64,000 nt of DNA from Anaspis maculata. Its lineage: Eukaryota; Arthropoda; Insecta; Coleoptera; Scraptiidae. Shown here one piece after another: positions 45,691 to 57,910 of the stretch. A program made the translations under genes and the position numbers. The notes beneath the pieces are model-generated. The model worked only from the letters and a program-made list of their open reading frames with translations, had not been told where the DNA came from and made no database searches. The stretch spans positions 31,243,681-31,307,680 of the forward strand of contig OX421965.1 of NCBI GenBank assembly GCA_949128115.1, in the 5' to 3' direction. Positions within the stretch are counted from its first letter, which is position 1. Each line of letters starts with the position of its first letter.

Positions 45691-45875
45691 AGTTAAGATG
45701 GCTGAAAAAAAATCGTTCACTTTCCAACTTTTTAAAAGTTAGAAATGTATCGATCGCTAGTTCATTGTGAATAATAATATATTATCCTCCTTCTCGATCA
45801 AGGGCTTTTGTATACTTATACTATAGCTATTATTGTCACAATAATTAGAAAGAGCGGATTTTCCGCTTTTTTTTT
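45691..45875 (+). mobile_element. Probable 3' end of the LINE with terminal hairpin
   Basis: AT-rich trailer ending in AAAGAGCGGATTTTCCGCTTTTTT at about 45848-45871, a compact stem-loop (GAGCGG against CCGCTT) followed by a T run. Such hairpins near the 3' end are thought to be RT recognition structures in several LINE families; that role here is inferred. Confidence 0.5.
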
Positions 45876-47754
45876 CAGAGGAAATGCGGTTTTCCCGCCG
45901 TATATGACATCCCATTGCGCCGCCAAGGGCTGAGATCTATTTCACCCTCTTTGCTTCATGTGCTCCTGCTCGAAGTAGGAGGCGCTGTGCAACAGATTGT
46001 AGGTTAGTCGAGCAACAGGGTGTCCTACTTTGCCAGATGGGATGCGCGCATGTCGGGGGTGGCGGAACCGGCAGATCCGAAGCGGAAGCGCAGCACTTGG
46101 GCGTTTCGCGCCATCGATTTTCCCCACAGCTCCCGTTCGACTGGCCAGTATTTCAAATGCCAAGTGTTACCCGCCGATCACACATTAAAATCACATCCAT
46201 TCAGGTCAACTGGAACAGATATTTATTTTGTACTGATGATATACCAAACCGTCATGCTTTTGGTGCTTTCTTCGTGTCTTATCTCTTCAGGCACGCTTCT
46301 TATCCTCCTATGAGCCCTCCAGCCCTCCTACTTTACTTGTTCAAAAGCTCAATGAGTTGCTAGCTTCCAGTGTTGTGGTTCCGATTATGGTGACATTATG
46401 ACGTATTGAGAAAAGTACCTGACCTGACTTCTTCACAAAAGTATTAGTGAAGTTCATTTGTATCCCTATATTTCGAACCATGCCACAGGCGGTAATCGAT
46501 TGGTGCAGTGTACCGAATTGGTTTTAGTCTCAAGAACAATTGTGTCAAAGTTCTGGTTGGGGACCACAAAATGCAGGCTCATTTCAGCTTAAGTATAGTG
46601 AACTGAAGGAGTCTCTTAACAGGTCGCGCGTTATCATCCGAAAATCGGAATTCTGCTTTTGTTTTCTCCAATGTGGGGTTGAAATGCTTGTGATGATTCC
46701 ATTTCTGTATAATTTACCGTTCAGTTTCCTTATCGAGTCATCTCCATCTCTGGAAGGATGCACTGCTTCCTTGGACATACCTGCGATGGTATAGAAGGTT
46801 TCTTGGTCTCCAAGTTCATGTTCAACTCACCTAGAAACATTGTGCAATCCATGTCTGGACTCGCTCTATGTTCCATTCCTTTTTCTCCCACCCGATGTTG
46901 CATTGGCCTGGCAGTGAGCAGCAGTTAATGTCCATATCCGAACTCGTACTTTTTGCCGGCATGACGGCTGAATTTGCAACTCTTTGGGAAGGTTCGTTAC
47001 AGATAGATAATGTCTGAGATACAGTCATTACAATCTAGTTAAGAAATGGTGAGTTACACAATGGCTGAAGTAGCAGCTAAGTACGTTCACTGAAAAAATG
47101 TAGGTATGATAAATTATCCCTTCACATCATAAAACATCCGTAGTAATTTGTGTAAACATCAGATCCGATGCGTCTGTACCTGTCAAGTTGTTCCATCGTC
47201 CACCACCGTGCCGCGGCATCATGCTCGAAGAATTCTCAAAATGCACAATCATGCCCAAAATAAAGAACCGAACATAATGGTTTATCATACTCCACCGATG
47301 TAATAATGCATCGTGCGTATGGGAGCGCGAGGGGGCACGAAGGGGCAACAATCTATCCGCCGTAGAACAAAGAAGGCATCCTGCCCGAGCACCGTACCTA
47401 ACCCTCCTTCTCCATCCGTTCCGAGTGCATTTCTCACGTCCAGACTATTTAAATTATTCTTGGTTCTTGTTGCGGCTTCCCTCTTGTTTTCTTATTTGGA
47501 AATAAATTCGTGTTTCACTGACCGTATTGCGTTCAACACAAAAACACCAAACAATGAGCTAATTAAAGCACGTAATAACGCTGGAGGTATGCTGCGACTC
47601 GGATGTTTCGGACTCTGTGAGACTCCGTCGCGAGTTCGACGTATGCGTTCGAGATGGTACGTTTCCCTCAACAATGAGCACCCACTCTGGTCGAGACTTG
47701 TGTTGTATGTGTATGTGTGTGTATGTGTGTAGATAAATCAAACATGTAGTAAAT
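45876..47754. other. Intergenic stretch, no recognised gene
   Basis: An ACAGGGTG motif lies at 46015-46022. A 139-codon + frame (47313-47732) contains a hydrophobic segment but ends in a (GT)n run at 47700-47730 and has no family motif. No RNA genes seen. Confidence 0.45.
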
Positions 47755-47762
47755 CTGCCATT

Positions 47763-48268
47763 CATGGGCGCCCGGAGGGGGGGGCAAGGGGGGGCACTTG
47801 CCCCCCCCTGGCTCTGGAGCAGCTGAATAAATTCTTTCTTACGAAAAAAAATTTTTTTTCGAGAAAGGAAAAAAACAATTCATTTTCGAAAGAAAAAACT
47901 TTGAGAAGGTAATTTACATTTTCTTAAATTGTAAGAGCAACAAAAGCCTCTGGTTTAAAACACTAGGGGGTTTTTTCAAGATAATGAACAAGTGTAACTA
48001 TTGACCTGGCTATTTTGAAGTAAATTTTTATACATTTTGTACAAAATTACAAATTTTAATAAATTTCTCTAAAGTTAAGTTCAATTTTCAAATATATTTC
48101 CTTATTTTTCGCACAATATTTATCATTACCATTATTATTATTATTCGAAAAAAATTTCGCCTGCGGCGCTAATCTAAAGGACTTCACAAATTAGGCCAGG
48201 TAGGTATGTGACGTTCTCTGACTTAAGCTATTTGCCCCCCCCTGACAAAAATCCTGCGGGCGCCCATG
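47763..48268. mobile_element. Non-autonomous hAT-like element, 506 bp
   Basis: The 12-bp terminal inverted repeats CATGGGCGCCCG and CGGGCGCCCATG are perfect. The 8-bp sequence CTGCCATT is duplicated exactly on both sides (47755-47762 and 48269-48276). An 8-bp duplication with CA-starting ends is the hallmark of hAT elements. Subterminal runs read GGGGGGGCAAGGGGGGGCAC on the left and TTTGCCCCCCCCTGAC on the right. The interior is AT-rich and non-coding. Confidence 0.92.
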
Positions 48269-48276
48269 CTGCCATT

Positions 48277-50765
48277 GAACATTGAACGACGATGGGTTGT
48301 AAAAATCAGCTGGAGTGGAACGTAAAAATTTCGCAGCAGCTGTGTGGTCATCGGTGTGTGCGAATAATAAAATCGCCGGCTAGTTTTATGGAGGAACTCG
48401 GCAATTTCCCCGCAAGGAAAGAAGAAAAATTGGTTTATTGGCCTATTTGGTGAGAAGTTATCGAAAGCTTTGTTCTCATCAAATCAAGAACTGACGCTGA
48501 TTCCAACCGGGAACCCAATTCAAATCTTCCATGGACCATGGAAGAAGTTCTCTCCGCTGGTTCCTTCCGGCAAGAAATGAGATAAGAAAGAATCCAGTCT
48601 GAATCGCTAAAAGTAAACACGAAGAAATCAGTCCGCTTGCGCAGCTAGAATCAAAATGGGTTGGCTTCACCTAGTGTCCATCTTTTGTTCCAAGAAGGTC
48701 ACAAGAAGTTGGGGAACTTATTACAAAACGTGTTCAGGACTTCAAATTCTGAAAATTTTACACATTGCTGAGCTAGTAGATAAAATAAATTCAAAATAAA
48801 AACATCTTGCAACGAAAAAAGTCTTTCACGTAGAAGAACATAGTTCTTACAAGTAGATGCGCGAATAGGGAAGTTGATGCAATTTATGTTCGTTCTATAC
48901 CTACCTGCCCCATAAAACCAAGAATTGCAAACTTTCCCTTTATGACACGATACTTTTATTTAAAAGGGGTTGCTACTAAACGATTCAAAGATGAGATGTG
49001 ATTTGTAAAGACTACTACTGGGAAGCACAAAAAAGGCTACTACTGGCAACCAAGATCCAAGAAGTACACAACAAAATCTATGGGAGAGCGATAGTTTGTA
49101 TGATATACCATTATAATCAGCAGTTTCAAATTTAATCTTGTGATTCTTGTGGGACTGTTTTGCAAATGACTGATGGTACGGTGGCAGGGGTTTCTTTTAC
49201 TCGAAACAAAAACAAATCTGTCTTCGAAGGAGAGCCCAAGACACATCCACATGACACATCCCGATTTCTTATCAAGGTCGATTCGAATCAAACGGGGCCA
49301 GTCAATCAGAAAACAATTTGTATTACTAATTGGCAATCACTGAAGAACGTCATTTAAATGAAATCATACGCCTGATGATGAAAACTGGCACGTCGCGCGG
49401 ATGTCTGGACTGACTCTGAATAAATTCTTCCTGTAAACATTGCTGTTTCGCACTTGGACGACGTGCTAATTGTCATAGTGATCACGCATTTCGCGCCAAC
49501 TTAAAATTTTGCCAGCGCTCCGAGCGTGCATATTACACGCTTTCCTTGTCAATACTTACCACAAGCTACAAATAGATAATAGATGGGTACGTGAGGAGCT
49601 TGCGAGCTTGTACCTACTCCACAATTAATTACTTACACATAACAAACCGCTGGGAAAATGAATAAAACAAATCATAGCAACTAATTGAACAACAGTGCAC
49701 GTCAAATGTTTAAAATGCGATTTCTTCTGTTTGCGATATCTGGTCGGCAGTCATTCATGAACAGTGTGCTTCGGTAAAAACTCGTCAGATGGTCAGATCC
49801 TCTTCAGTGTTAGCGTTTGTAAGTACCATTTTCTGTTACTTATGCGAAGCAAGTCTTGCAATCGGTTTGCTACTCGGTGAAGAAGTATTAATTATTGATT
49901 TGATGCCTAATTTTGTTGACCCGCCGGGCTTACGGTCTTACTGAAATGTACATGTTTACTTGGGCAAAACCTTCCCAGTATATTTTTGTACATTTGGTCG
50001 AGTCCATACTCAAAAACGTAAGCCAGAACAGTCAGTCTCAATAAATAGACGTATGTGGTAGTGACGCCTAATTTGATAATATGGGACGAAAACAGTTCTA
50101 TAGTAGATCTAGTGCCAACCATTGATCTTCCCAAGGATCTTCCCATATTATGATCTTGGACAGCTCATGCAGTGCTTGAATGTTGATGAATTATAGACCT
50201 TCTCATATAGGCGATTTCCTTAAGTCGCAGCTCGTGCGCAGGTCTTCAAGTATACAAGCTCACTGGTTCAATTGGCTGTTCAACCGGGAGCGCTTTATCG
50301 CTCGGGCTGGTTAGGGTTGGGGTTGGCGACGACGTCAATATAAGTGAACCTGCGCCCCGAGGACCCCGGGTAAACGAGAATGGCTATTGGCCGATCAGTG
50401 CTGAGTCAGCAGAGTCCGAAAAAGTGTAGAATTTGTGCTTAGTCGTTAGCTTACAGACTGCACGCGAATCACTTTGAAATATATAAAATTTTGCTGATTA
50501 TCTAATTATATTCTCAAAAAAATCTACATCATCGTGGAGTTGGATGGAGTTTTGGGCGGCGAGAAGCAAAAATTTACTCGCAGCACTCAAACCCCTTGCT
50601 TTCAGAATAACACAAACCAAGCAAATCACAACGGAAAAGCGCGAGAAGAAGGAAATATTTGCGTGAAAAGAAGGAAATATGAGTGAAATATGTAGTGGTG
50701 AGCTTTATTAACCATTCGGTTTTACAATTATCGACTCACATTGTTACAATAAATTAGAGTTATTA
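48277..50765. other. Intergenic stretch, no recognised gene
   Basis: No transposon, RNA or gene signature. Open frames up to about 98 codons (49040-49336, minus) are motif-free. A GC-rich block at 50270-50400 stands out from its surroundings but matches nothing I recognise. Confidence 0.45.
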
Positions 50766-50769
50766 GTTA

Positions 50770-51300
50770 CTTATTACGTATTTATAAATTGAACTCTTTC
50801 TCTTGTTCTCATGACCTCCTTCATCCATTTCAACCCTCTTCCGTCTTCTTTCAGTGTGTTTATGATTCCTTCTTCACTTTCTTGCATTTCTGTGCATTCC
50901 TTCACCATGTGCTCCATTGTCTCTCTTTCATTTCCACACATTCTGCATGTTCTTTCCTTTACCTCCATCCAGTATATATTATCTCCTCATTTCCGCATCT
51001 GAATCTCGCTATCATGTTTCTTTCCTTCATGTTTTCTCTCTTGAAGTATTTTGGTTCTTCTACTGTATTAGATTTTCATATAATTATTATACCTTGAATT
51101 TCTTATTCGTTCTCTCCTTTCCTTGCTTTCCACATGTCTACTTCTCATTCTCAGTTCCTCTGCCATCCGTCCTCCATTCTCTCTTATTCTTCTGACCTCT
51201 TCGCTCGAGTAACCGCTTCTTCTATAAAAATTCTCTGTCTTTCAGTGTTCCTCTTTCTGCATCCTTCCGTTTCTCTTTCCAGCATTCTTGAGTGAGATAT
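50770..51300 (-). pseudogene. LINE ORF C-terminal region
   Basis: Read on the minus strand from about 51300: ECWKEKRKDAERG, YSSEEVRRIRENGGRMAEEL, KERRERIRNSRYN and MARFRCGNEE-like text, ending in the zinc motif RTCRMCGNERETMEHMVKEC and a stop near 50774. A Cys-x-x-Cys...His...Cys ending after a Glu/Arg-rich helical region is characteristic of the C-termini of several insect LINE pol proteins. Frameshifts break it into pieces, and the RT itself is absent. It abuts the TIR element at 51304, which probably cut it. Confidence 0.7.
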
Positions 51301-51303
51301 GTA

Positions 51304-52374
51304 GGGGAGATCTGCCTAAAATGACATACCCCAAGCATTTTCGTTCACAAAAAATCTGAAAATCCAAATACAGCCAAGTTTTTGGCACAACTGTCAGATA
51401 AAAGATCAATACATAACTACCACAGGACAAAAACTCTATCAAATACTATTTTAATTATTAAAAAAAAAACAATTCTCTAAAATAGCCTTACTGTTCCTGC
51501 GTTCTTTTTGTCAATAATCTCAGATATTCTCACCTCAGTTGGTAGTTGTGTCTCACTCGCTTCTTAGCAATTTCTCGCGTTTTCTCTCTCTAACTGAGAT
51601 GAGACGAAGTGAGATTTTGGTAAAAAGAAAGCGCCTTGTGTCATTCTGGTTTACTTGTAGGTAAAATGACATAGACAATAAAAATATACAAAGATTTGAC
51701 CGAAATTCAGAGAACTCATTTAATACCACTAAAACTAATAAAACCAAGACATAAACTTATAGAGACAATAGCAGAGAACTCGAAAAATACTGAATTAACA
51801 TAAGGGCATATAGAAAACATAGAAACACAAAATTAAAACAAAAATTGAGCAAAAACAACAAAACAATAATGCTATCAAATTTACAAATTCAAACCGCAGA
51901 AATGAATTCTTCGGTTTTTGACACCACATCTCTGCACTCGCAATGTGCCCAAATTTTACATGTCAATTCCTATGTCATTTTTCCCTGATGAGTAGTATGT
52001 CATTTTGCCCCAAACTAACAAAATTTCACTAACATAACCCTGTGTTGCTTGCATATGAAATGGCCTCGTCAATTTCAGAGAAAATGACTACCAGATGACA
52101 TACTACCATTAGCAATAATCGCGGTACAATGAGCTTTCCATATTCACAGAATCTGGGCTCAGTAGGAATGAAAATATTATGTCGGGTACTTCAAATTCTG
52201 GAATTTTGTTATTGCGGCCAAACCGTCCAACCAGAATGATGCGGTTTGGTAGAAATGTAGTTCTCCCAACTCGACTACCGGCAAACAGCACTCAAAAACC
52301 ATTCTAAACGCCTAAATCAAAATAAGCTCAGTATGTCATTTTACCCAAGTATGTCATTTTAGGCAGATCTCCCC
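51304..52374. mobile_element. 1.07-kb TIR element with repeated GTCATTTT motifs
   Basis: Perfect 26-bp terminal inverted repeats start GGGGAGATCTGCCTAAAA and run on into TGACATAC. Subterminal and internal copies of TATGTCATTTT(G/A)CCC occur at about 51970, 51996, 52331 and 52349, and in reverse at about 51660 and 52090. No transposase frame; interior frames of 60-64 codons are meaningless. A target duplication could not be assigned, so the superfamily is open. Confidence 0.88.
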
Positions 52375-53749
52375 TGCGCTAACGAAAAATACGCACTATG
52401 TTGTTGACTGTGAACAGTCACCATTTTTTTTTGCTATTGTTGTCACGCTTTTTCCATAGCAGTCACTGTAATACCATCATCAACCCAAAACACTGCTCTT
52501 CGGAATTACATTGTAGGTACCTAGGTGCAGGTTAGGACTCGAGTGTAATAAAAGATAAAAAGTTCGAAAGGGATCAGAAGAATGCTGTATGGAGCTAGTC
52601 GCTACTAAGGTACTTATATTTTATATTAGGATACGCCAGACAAGAAGTAGGGGAAAGCTGTTACAAAAGGAAATACGACCTAGACCATCCGATTGTCAGA
52701 TCGTTTATTTCATTTGAGATTTAGGCTGTAAGCAAAGCGCGCAAGAAAATCGAAAATACTCTCTAATTGAGTAATAATTGTGACGACAATACAGAGTAAC
52801 ACAACCTACTGCAAGAAAATTATTGCTCGGCTATACACAGCAGTCATAAATCGCTGGAAAGAAAAATTGTCCTTAGTTGCCCGTGACTTTGCAGAAACGA
52901 GAAACGGCATGTCCCAGCTTTACGCTCGGAAACGTCAAAGTAACGCATGAAATTGACGTATACGTTCTAATTCCACGGCTTATTGTTGACCAATTTTTAT
53001 TTTGAACGCTCGTTTTGATTTTCTGCACAATACCTCGACCACCTACAAAGCAAAACCAAGAGCACATTATCACTTTGCAGGATTATCTTGCGCTGCCATT
53101 GCATCCACCTTTCTGTAATTTCAAATCTGTAAGCACGGAGAGGTAATAATATTAACGGTAATAATGGTGATTACTGCAGTAATGATAGTAGTCAGTCGTA
53201 ATGGAATTGAAATTGACATCGCTTGACTTTTAATGAATGCCTTGATGCATAAGAATTTATACTGTGAATAGTGGAATAACTGGAATGGTTATTATGCAAA
53301 GCCCTAAAAACCGGGCCCTCTAGTATGCTGATCACTTATTTTGATAATATTCGAACCTCCCATGAACCAAGTGTATACGGCTTTATCGAAAGCTGAAATC
53401 ACCAAACACGTGTCCGCTTCCTATGCACCTACTGTATCAAGTATTCGGTACTTCCTTTCCATATGTGAGGTATCACTAGAGCTTTTTTTCTCCCATTAAT
53501 TTCAGTCACCCTTACACCTTGCCATTGTGAACAATACATTATACGCTCATACCTACCTACTACGAGTATAAAGTCTATTGAATATTTTCCAAGTTTTTTT
53601 TTTCTGTATTTAATCGTCAAGTATGTAATTCAACACCAGAGTGTAAGTACATCATTGTATGGCGTATGACTGTGCCGGTGGTCTTCCATGTTAAAAGTTT
53701 AGGCTAAAAATCGCTCGATGCAAGGGGTTTAATTTCAGTTTTGTTCCAG
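52375..53749. other. Upstream flank or 5' UTR intron of the Ihog-type gene
   Basis: No coding or repeat signature was found. The stretch ends at a good 3' splice site (TTTTGTTCCAG, 53739-53749), so at least its right part is probably intron. No core promoter can be called with confidence. Confidence 0.5.
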
Positions 53750-53831
53750 GGATGCCTCAACATGGACGGTTTTCAGTTCTTCTGCGCCATTTTCGTTGCG
53801 GTCCTGGGTGTCGCCGAATGGACATGGGCAG
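53750..53831 (+). CDS. ihog: Ihog/Boi-type Hedgehog co-receptor, coding exon 1 (signal peptide)
   Basis: Coding starts at ATG 53762 (context AACATGG, a strong insect start) and gives MDGFQFFCAIFVAVLGVAEW followed by TWA, a signal peptide of about 23 residues. The donor is CAG|GTAAAT at 53831/53832; the intron is phase 1. An AG acceptor at 53748-53749 marks the exon start, so there is a non-coding exon upstream. The gene encodes a type I membrane protein of the Ihog/Boi family, which binds Hedgehog with Patched at the surface of receiving cells. Out-of-frame ATG 53752 lies in the same exon 10 bases upstream of the start (see findings). The family could equally be named boi; most insects carry one or two members. 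The exon is linked to exon 2 by phase and distance only, since a signal peptide is not itself diagnostic. Confidence 0.8.
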
Positions 53832-54297
53832 GTAAATAATTCTTTTTATCATTAGCCTATTAATTATCATTAGGTATGCCTACGTACCATTTGGGGCAAT
53901 AAAATAGTCGGTCAATGAGTTGACACGATTCTGACAGTTTACTCACTATTCGACTTTTTTTTTGCCGCAATAGTACCTACCTATAGTGACAAGTATGGAA
54001 TTTTGGGCAGAGCTGTTACATGCCATGTCAATTTGAGAGTTTACAATTGAAATGAACCATCGATGTTGTTTCTGCTCTACGTTAATCCATTCTTTCTTTG
54101 ATGATTAAATTAAAATGTCACTTTGAGGATTCAAGATTCAATTTCAGGACAAAACTACCGCAATTTTTGTCTTCGATTGAATTTATATTTTTTTCAGATG
54201 GGATAATCCTCGGTATAATCAGCCTACTAATTTTGTTCGTAAATCGTTAACTAGCAGTCTTGCCGAAGAGTACGTAGCTGTCAAGCACGGGACAGTC

Positions 54298-54521
54298 ATA
54301 GGCCATCCACAATGATGTTAATGTTAACGAAATGTTATACGGCAATGCAATGGTAATGTTAACATTCAATCATTCAAAGCAATGAGTTTCAAATGGTGAC
54401 GTTCACAATCATGTTAGTGGCAATGGTAAGCATTACCCATTGAAACTCGTTGCTTTGAAATGCTAACATTACCATTTCCGATAACATTACGTTAACATTA
54501 ACATCATTGTGGACGGGCTAT
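54298..54521. mobile_element. Foldback MITE, copy A
   Basis: The ends ATAGGCCATCCACAATGATG and the complement of CATTGTGGACGGGCTAT are followed by TTAATGTTAACG. The arms continue through GCAATGGTAATGTTA and TTCAAAGCAATGAGTTTCAA almost to the centre. TCA occurs on both outer flanks, a possible 3-bp target duplication. A second copy lies at 59431-59637 in opposite orientation. Confidence 0.9.
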
Positions 54522-55369
54522 CACGCATCTATCTTGTTATTGGCATTCATCTATCTAGTATCGTTTGTTAGATATGATTTGTGATTTTTTTTCAATTTCT
54601 CTTTTTCACCCTTTATAAATGTCCTGCCGCATTCAAGGAAAACATCCGGTAAGGTGTGATTGCTTACCAATACTGAAGGATGTATTCCTAATGCCACATG
54701 GTCACTATGTTGGTTCATTCGAAATTTCACGAAATCGCATAATAAGCTCCAAGACTTGTTCAGGAGCTTAGTTTGAGTTCAATATAAAAGGCGATGGATG
54801 AAATTGATCTGTAGACAAGAAAAAAGTGCAAGGTTTATCAAATCTGAGCAAAGGGAAAGGAAACAATAAATTCTGAAAGGTTTTTTAAATTTTTTTGCTT
54901 TTAATCCGGTTCATTGTCATCATGTTACATGGTGGATTCAGACCAGTTTCTTATACCTGTGCTTATACCAACCTGTCTCAAAAACTGTCAACAGCTATTA
55001 TCTCAAAACCGTCTTTTTGAACTTTTTATGCGAATACGCACAACAATGGAAAATTGCTGCAAACGCCAGTGTCTTTGTGAAAACTTCAGTAAGCTTAAGG
55101 ACGGCGTCATCCTGTGAGAGAGACTTATTCATAAATTGGGGGAGTGAGAAAGATGGACACATATACTTTGAACTCACTAGGTGAGCTTATAATAGTGCAT
55201 CAGAATCAATATAACTTCTCAGAGTAGCATCCTTCCTGCAACGTCTTCAAGATAATTTAAATTATCTCTAAAATTGATTTTATTGCAATATTATTTTTGC
55301 ACATACACCATTTGTTTCATTATACATAATTACAAAAATTATTGTACAAGTTGCACGCCCGATTTGTTA

Positions 55370-55790
55370 CGAAGCTGCACATTTTCCATCGAGTCTCTGG
55401 CGGGTACTCTTGCTGCAAACCAAATTTGGTTGAAATCCGCTCGGTACTTCTCGAGTTATTTAACGTCAAAGTTTTATTTTGACAGCTTATAACTTTTGAC
55501 AGATGACAGAAATGTCAAAACTTTTACACGTTTTGAATAGAGTTTTCCAAGGGCTTCAAAATGGGCTATCAAAAATCAAAATCGCTACGTCGAAATTCAC
55601 TGTCACTCTTTGACAGTGACATTTTCCGTTGACAGATCACGTTGGAAATCTTATTTTCTCTTTTCTATCATCAACGCCACGTGCATACCAAATTTGGTCG
55701 AAATGGGTTAGATGGTTTAGAAGTGAATCGGGGGATCAAAAAAAATCATGGCATACGGACATACAGACCGACCGACACGGAAAAAAATTC
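55370..55790 (+). repeat. Dispersed repeat ending in ACGGACATACAGACCGACCG
   Basis: Two similar halves each contain CAAATTTGGT(T/C)GAAAT (55419 and 55688), separated by several TTTGACAG motifs. The 3' end, CATACGGACATACAGACCGA near 55760-55780, is a sequence style common at the ends of insect LINE/SINE repeats. Assignment to a family is not possible here. Confidence 0.5.
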
Positions 55791-57051
55791 GACTGATCTC
55801 GACGTTCTAGCAAACGAGAAGTCCAGAAAACGAATAAATGTTTTTTCGCGATTACCTTGCCATTTTTCGAAGAATTCGATGAGAAGTAAAGTTACAGACC
55901 CTTGAAATGGGGCTGGCTAGCGAGTGATATAGCTGTTTTGGAGGTGTTTCAAAAATTCTATTTTCATTTTCCAAAATCCTGAGAAAATTTAAAATCTTAC
56001 ACGTATCATGCATGTTCTCTCTTGCAGTATTTTAGAAATCTATGAATGTTGTCAATATTTTTCAATCATAGGTTTTGGCGAGGGAGGAGTACAGAGTTTT
56101 CGCTAATTTTTGTAGAAGACTCCAACCTTAAGCTGGGCATCCCTGCCAAATGAAGCTAATGGCACACGACAGAGGGAGTTCTCATCGAATTTTCAATTGT
56201 CATCATGAGCGACACTCGCGAAGTGTGAGAAATCAAACCGGTGCAATGCGATTGGTCAAAATATGAATTTTTGACTCATGGCAAATAGCGTTGATTTTCG
56301 ACTGCCAAGGATGTCAACCTTAATGACATTAGGTACCCTCCAGGAGGCCTGGACGGATGCAAAAAAAGTGAAATTTCCTTATTTGGAGTTGTCCAGTTGA
56401 CGAGTCAACTTCGGTGACGTCAAATTAAACCATCAAGAATTAAAATTTTGAAAATATGCGCATTTTTCAAGTCTCATCATACGGAGAAGTGGATGATGTT
56501 TGTGTCGGTTTTTTTCTGCGACTTCACGTTCTTTTTTTTTGTTGATTTTTCTCGACAGATCTTTCTTGATAACTAAATACCTGTCAGATTTGAGGACGAT
56601 CAGTTAGTCAAGTTTGATCTAATGGGGGCAAATACAAAATTTTTCCTCGCTAGATGGCGCTGAATTGGCTGAAGTGATTTAAATTTGGCGGTATTATTGA
56701 ACAGCTGGAATTTGTCATACTTGTGCCATATATACGGTAGCTGCGTGCTGTTGTAATGATGTCATCGTGAACCGAATAAAACGTTTCCAGCAAAATTTCA
56801 AGTGAAATATGGTCAATGGGACGTTTGTGGAATTTTTATTTCTAAACTCATTACAATGACGGGCATGCATGTGACAGGTACATTAGTGAAATCAATTCGA
56901 CGACTTTGACACTGTTGTCAGTTTTGAATTACTCCAGCCACACTAGCGCCCTCTGAAAAACTGTCAGTATTTGCCCCATTGGAAAGCTCTAAAAAGTACA
57001 GCATTATGGATTCGGGAAGCTATCCAAGCGCTCCTCAGTCAATTGGACGGA

Positions 57052-57150
57052 TTTGTGGCTTATCCCCCATGTTGTAGTCTCTGGGTTTGTGGCTTGTCCC
57101 CCTGTCCGAGTCTCTGGGTTTGTGACTTGACCTCCAGTCGGAGTCTCCAC
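57052..57150. repeat. Minisatellite, three 33-34 bp units
   Basis: Units starting TTTGTGGCTT, TTTGTGGCTT and TTTGTGACTT (57052, 57086, 57119) each end near AGTCTC(T/C). The divergence between units is small. Confidence 0.75.
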
Positions 57151-57344
57151 CGAATGTTTTCGATATCTTCATAGAATCGAGTTCGTTTCTTCGCTGATCG
57201 AATATTATCCACTTAGGCCCAACACCAGTTGCATTTGAGGGCGAGCGGTCAACTACAAACAATTTTTTCACAACAAATATACACTGTCAAAAGCACAGAA
57301 TAAAGCAAGCAATACTTACCAGCAAACTTTTAACATTTCAGGTT

Positions 57345-57495
57345 TCTCACTAGTAAAAGATTTTCACGAAATCTGGAGCTCACCCCTGTCTTGTATTGAT
57401 TGACATTCTACTTTTCGAGCTGAATTTCTTCCTCCGCTATCACTTGGCCGGCATACAATTGAAATCTCTTGTTAGTTGAACGATTTTTCTTCTTC
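57345..57495. repeat. Diverged copy of the 118-120 bp intron-2 unit
   Basis: It shares CTTTTCGAGCTGAATTTC, TTGGCCGGCATACAATTGAA and TTAGTTGAACGATTTTTC with the array at 58690-59015. The GCCGCCAT core is decayed in this copy. Confidence 0.6.
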
Positions 57496-57910
57496 GTAGC
57501 CAGTTATATTCCATGTTTACGGTTCATTCCAAATCAGATACTGAGTTTAATGTTTGGCTAATCGAATCTTATCTATGATGGATCGGTATCTACTGCATTT
57601 GAGGACGATCAATCAACTATAATGGAATACATCTCTAGGCTATTTATTTTATGACGTAAAAAAATGAAAACATCCCAAAATCTTAGAATACTACGTTTTC
57701 ATGTGCTCGCTTATTTTTATTTACGTCGAATTCATTTGAATGCGTGTTTAAATGTAAACCATAATGTTATGGGTGAAGCTTCTTATTGAATAAACTGCAA
57801 GGTGGGGTAATGAACTGCTTGGCGAGTATTTGGAAATATTCGCATAATGAGAATCACTTATATTTTCTTTCCAAAGTATCGATAGAATGCCAACATTTTT
57901 ATGTTTCCAG

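Larger units (their letters stand above)
53832..57910 (+). other. Ihog-type gene, intron 1 (phase 1, 4.1 kb)
   Basis: GT-AG intron containing a 224-bp MITE (54298-54521), a dispersed repeat (55370-55790), a 33-34 bp minisatellite (57052-57150) and a diverged copy of the intron-2 tandem unit (57345-57495). No further exon is evident; open frames inside are short and motif-free. Confidence 0.7.

Noticed and set aside
47313..47732. 139-codon + frame with a hydrophobic segment
   Set aside because: It starts at GTG, ends in a (GT)n microsatellite and matches no family.
57901..57910. ATG at 57901 as an alternative start for exon 2
   Set aside because: It lies within the polypyrimidine/acceptor tract ATGTTTCCAG; the exon starts at 57911.
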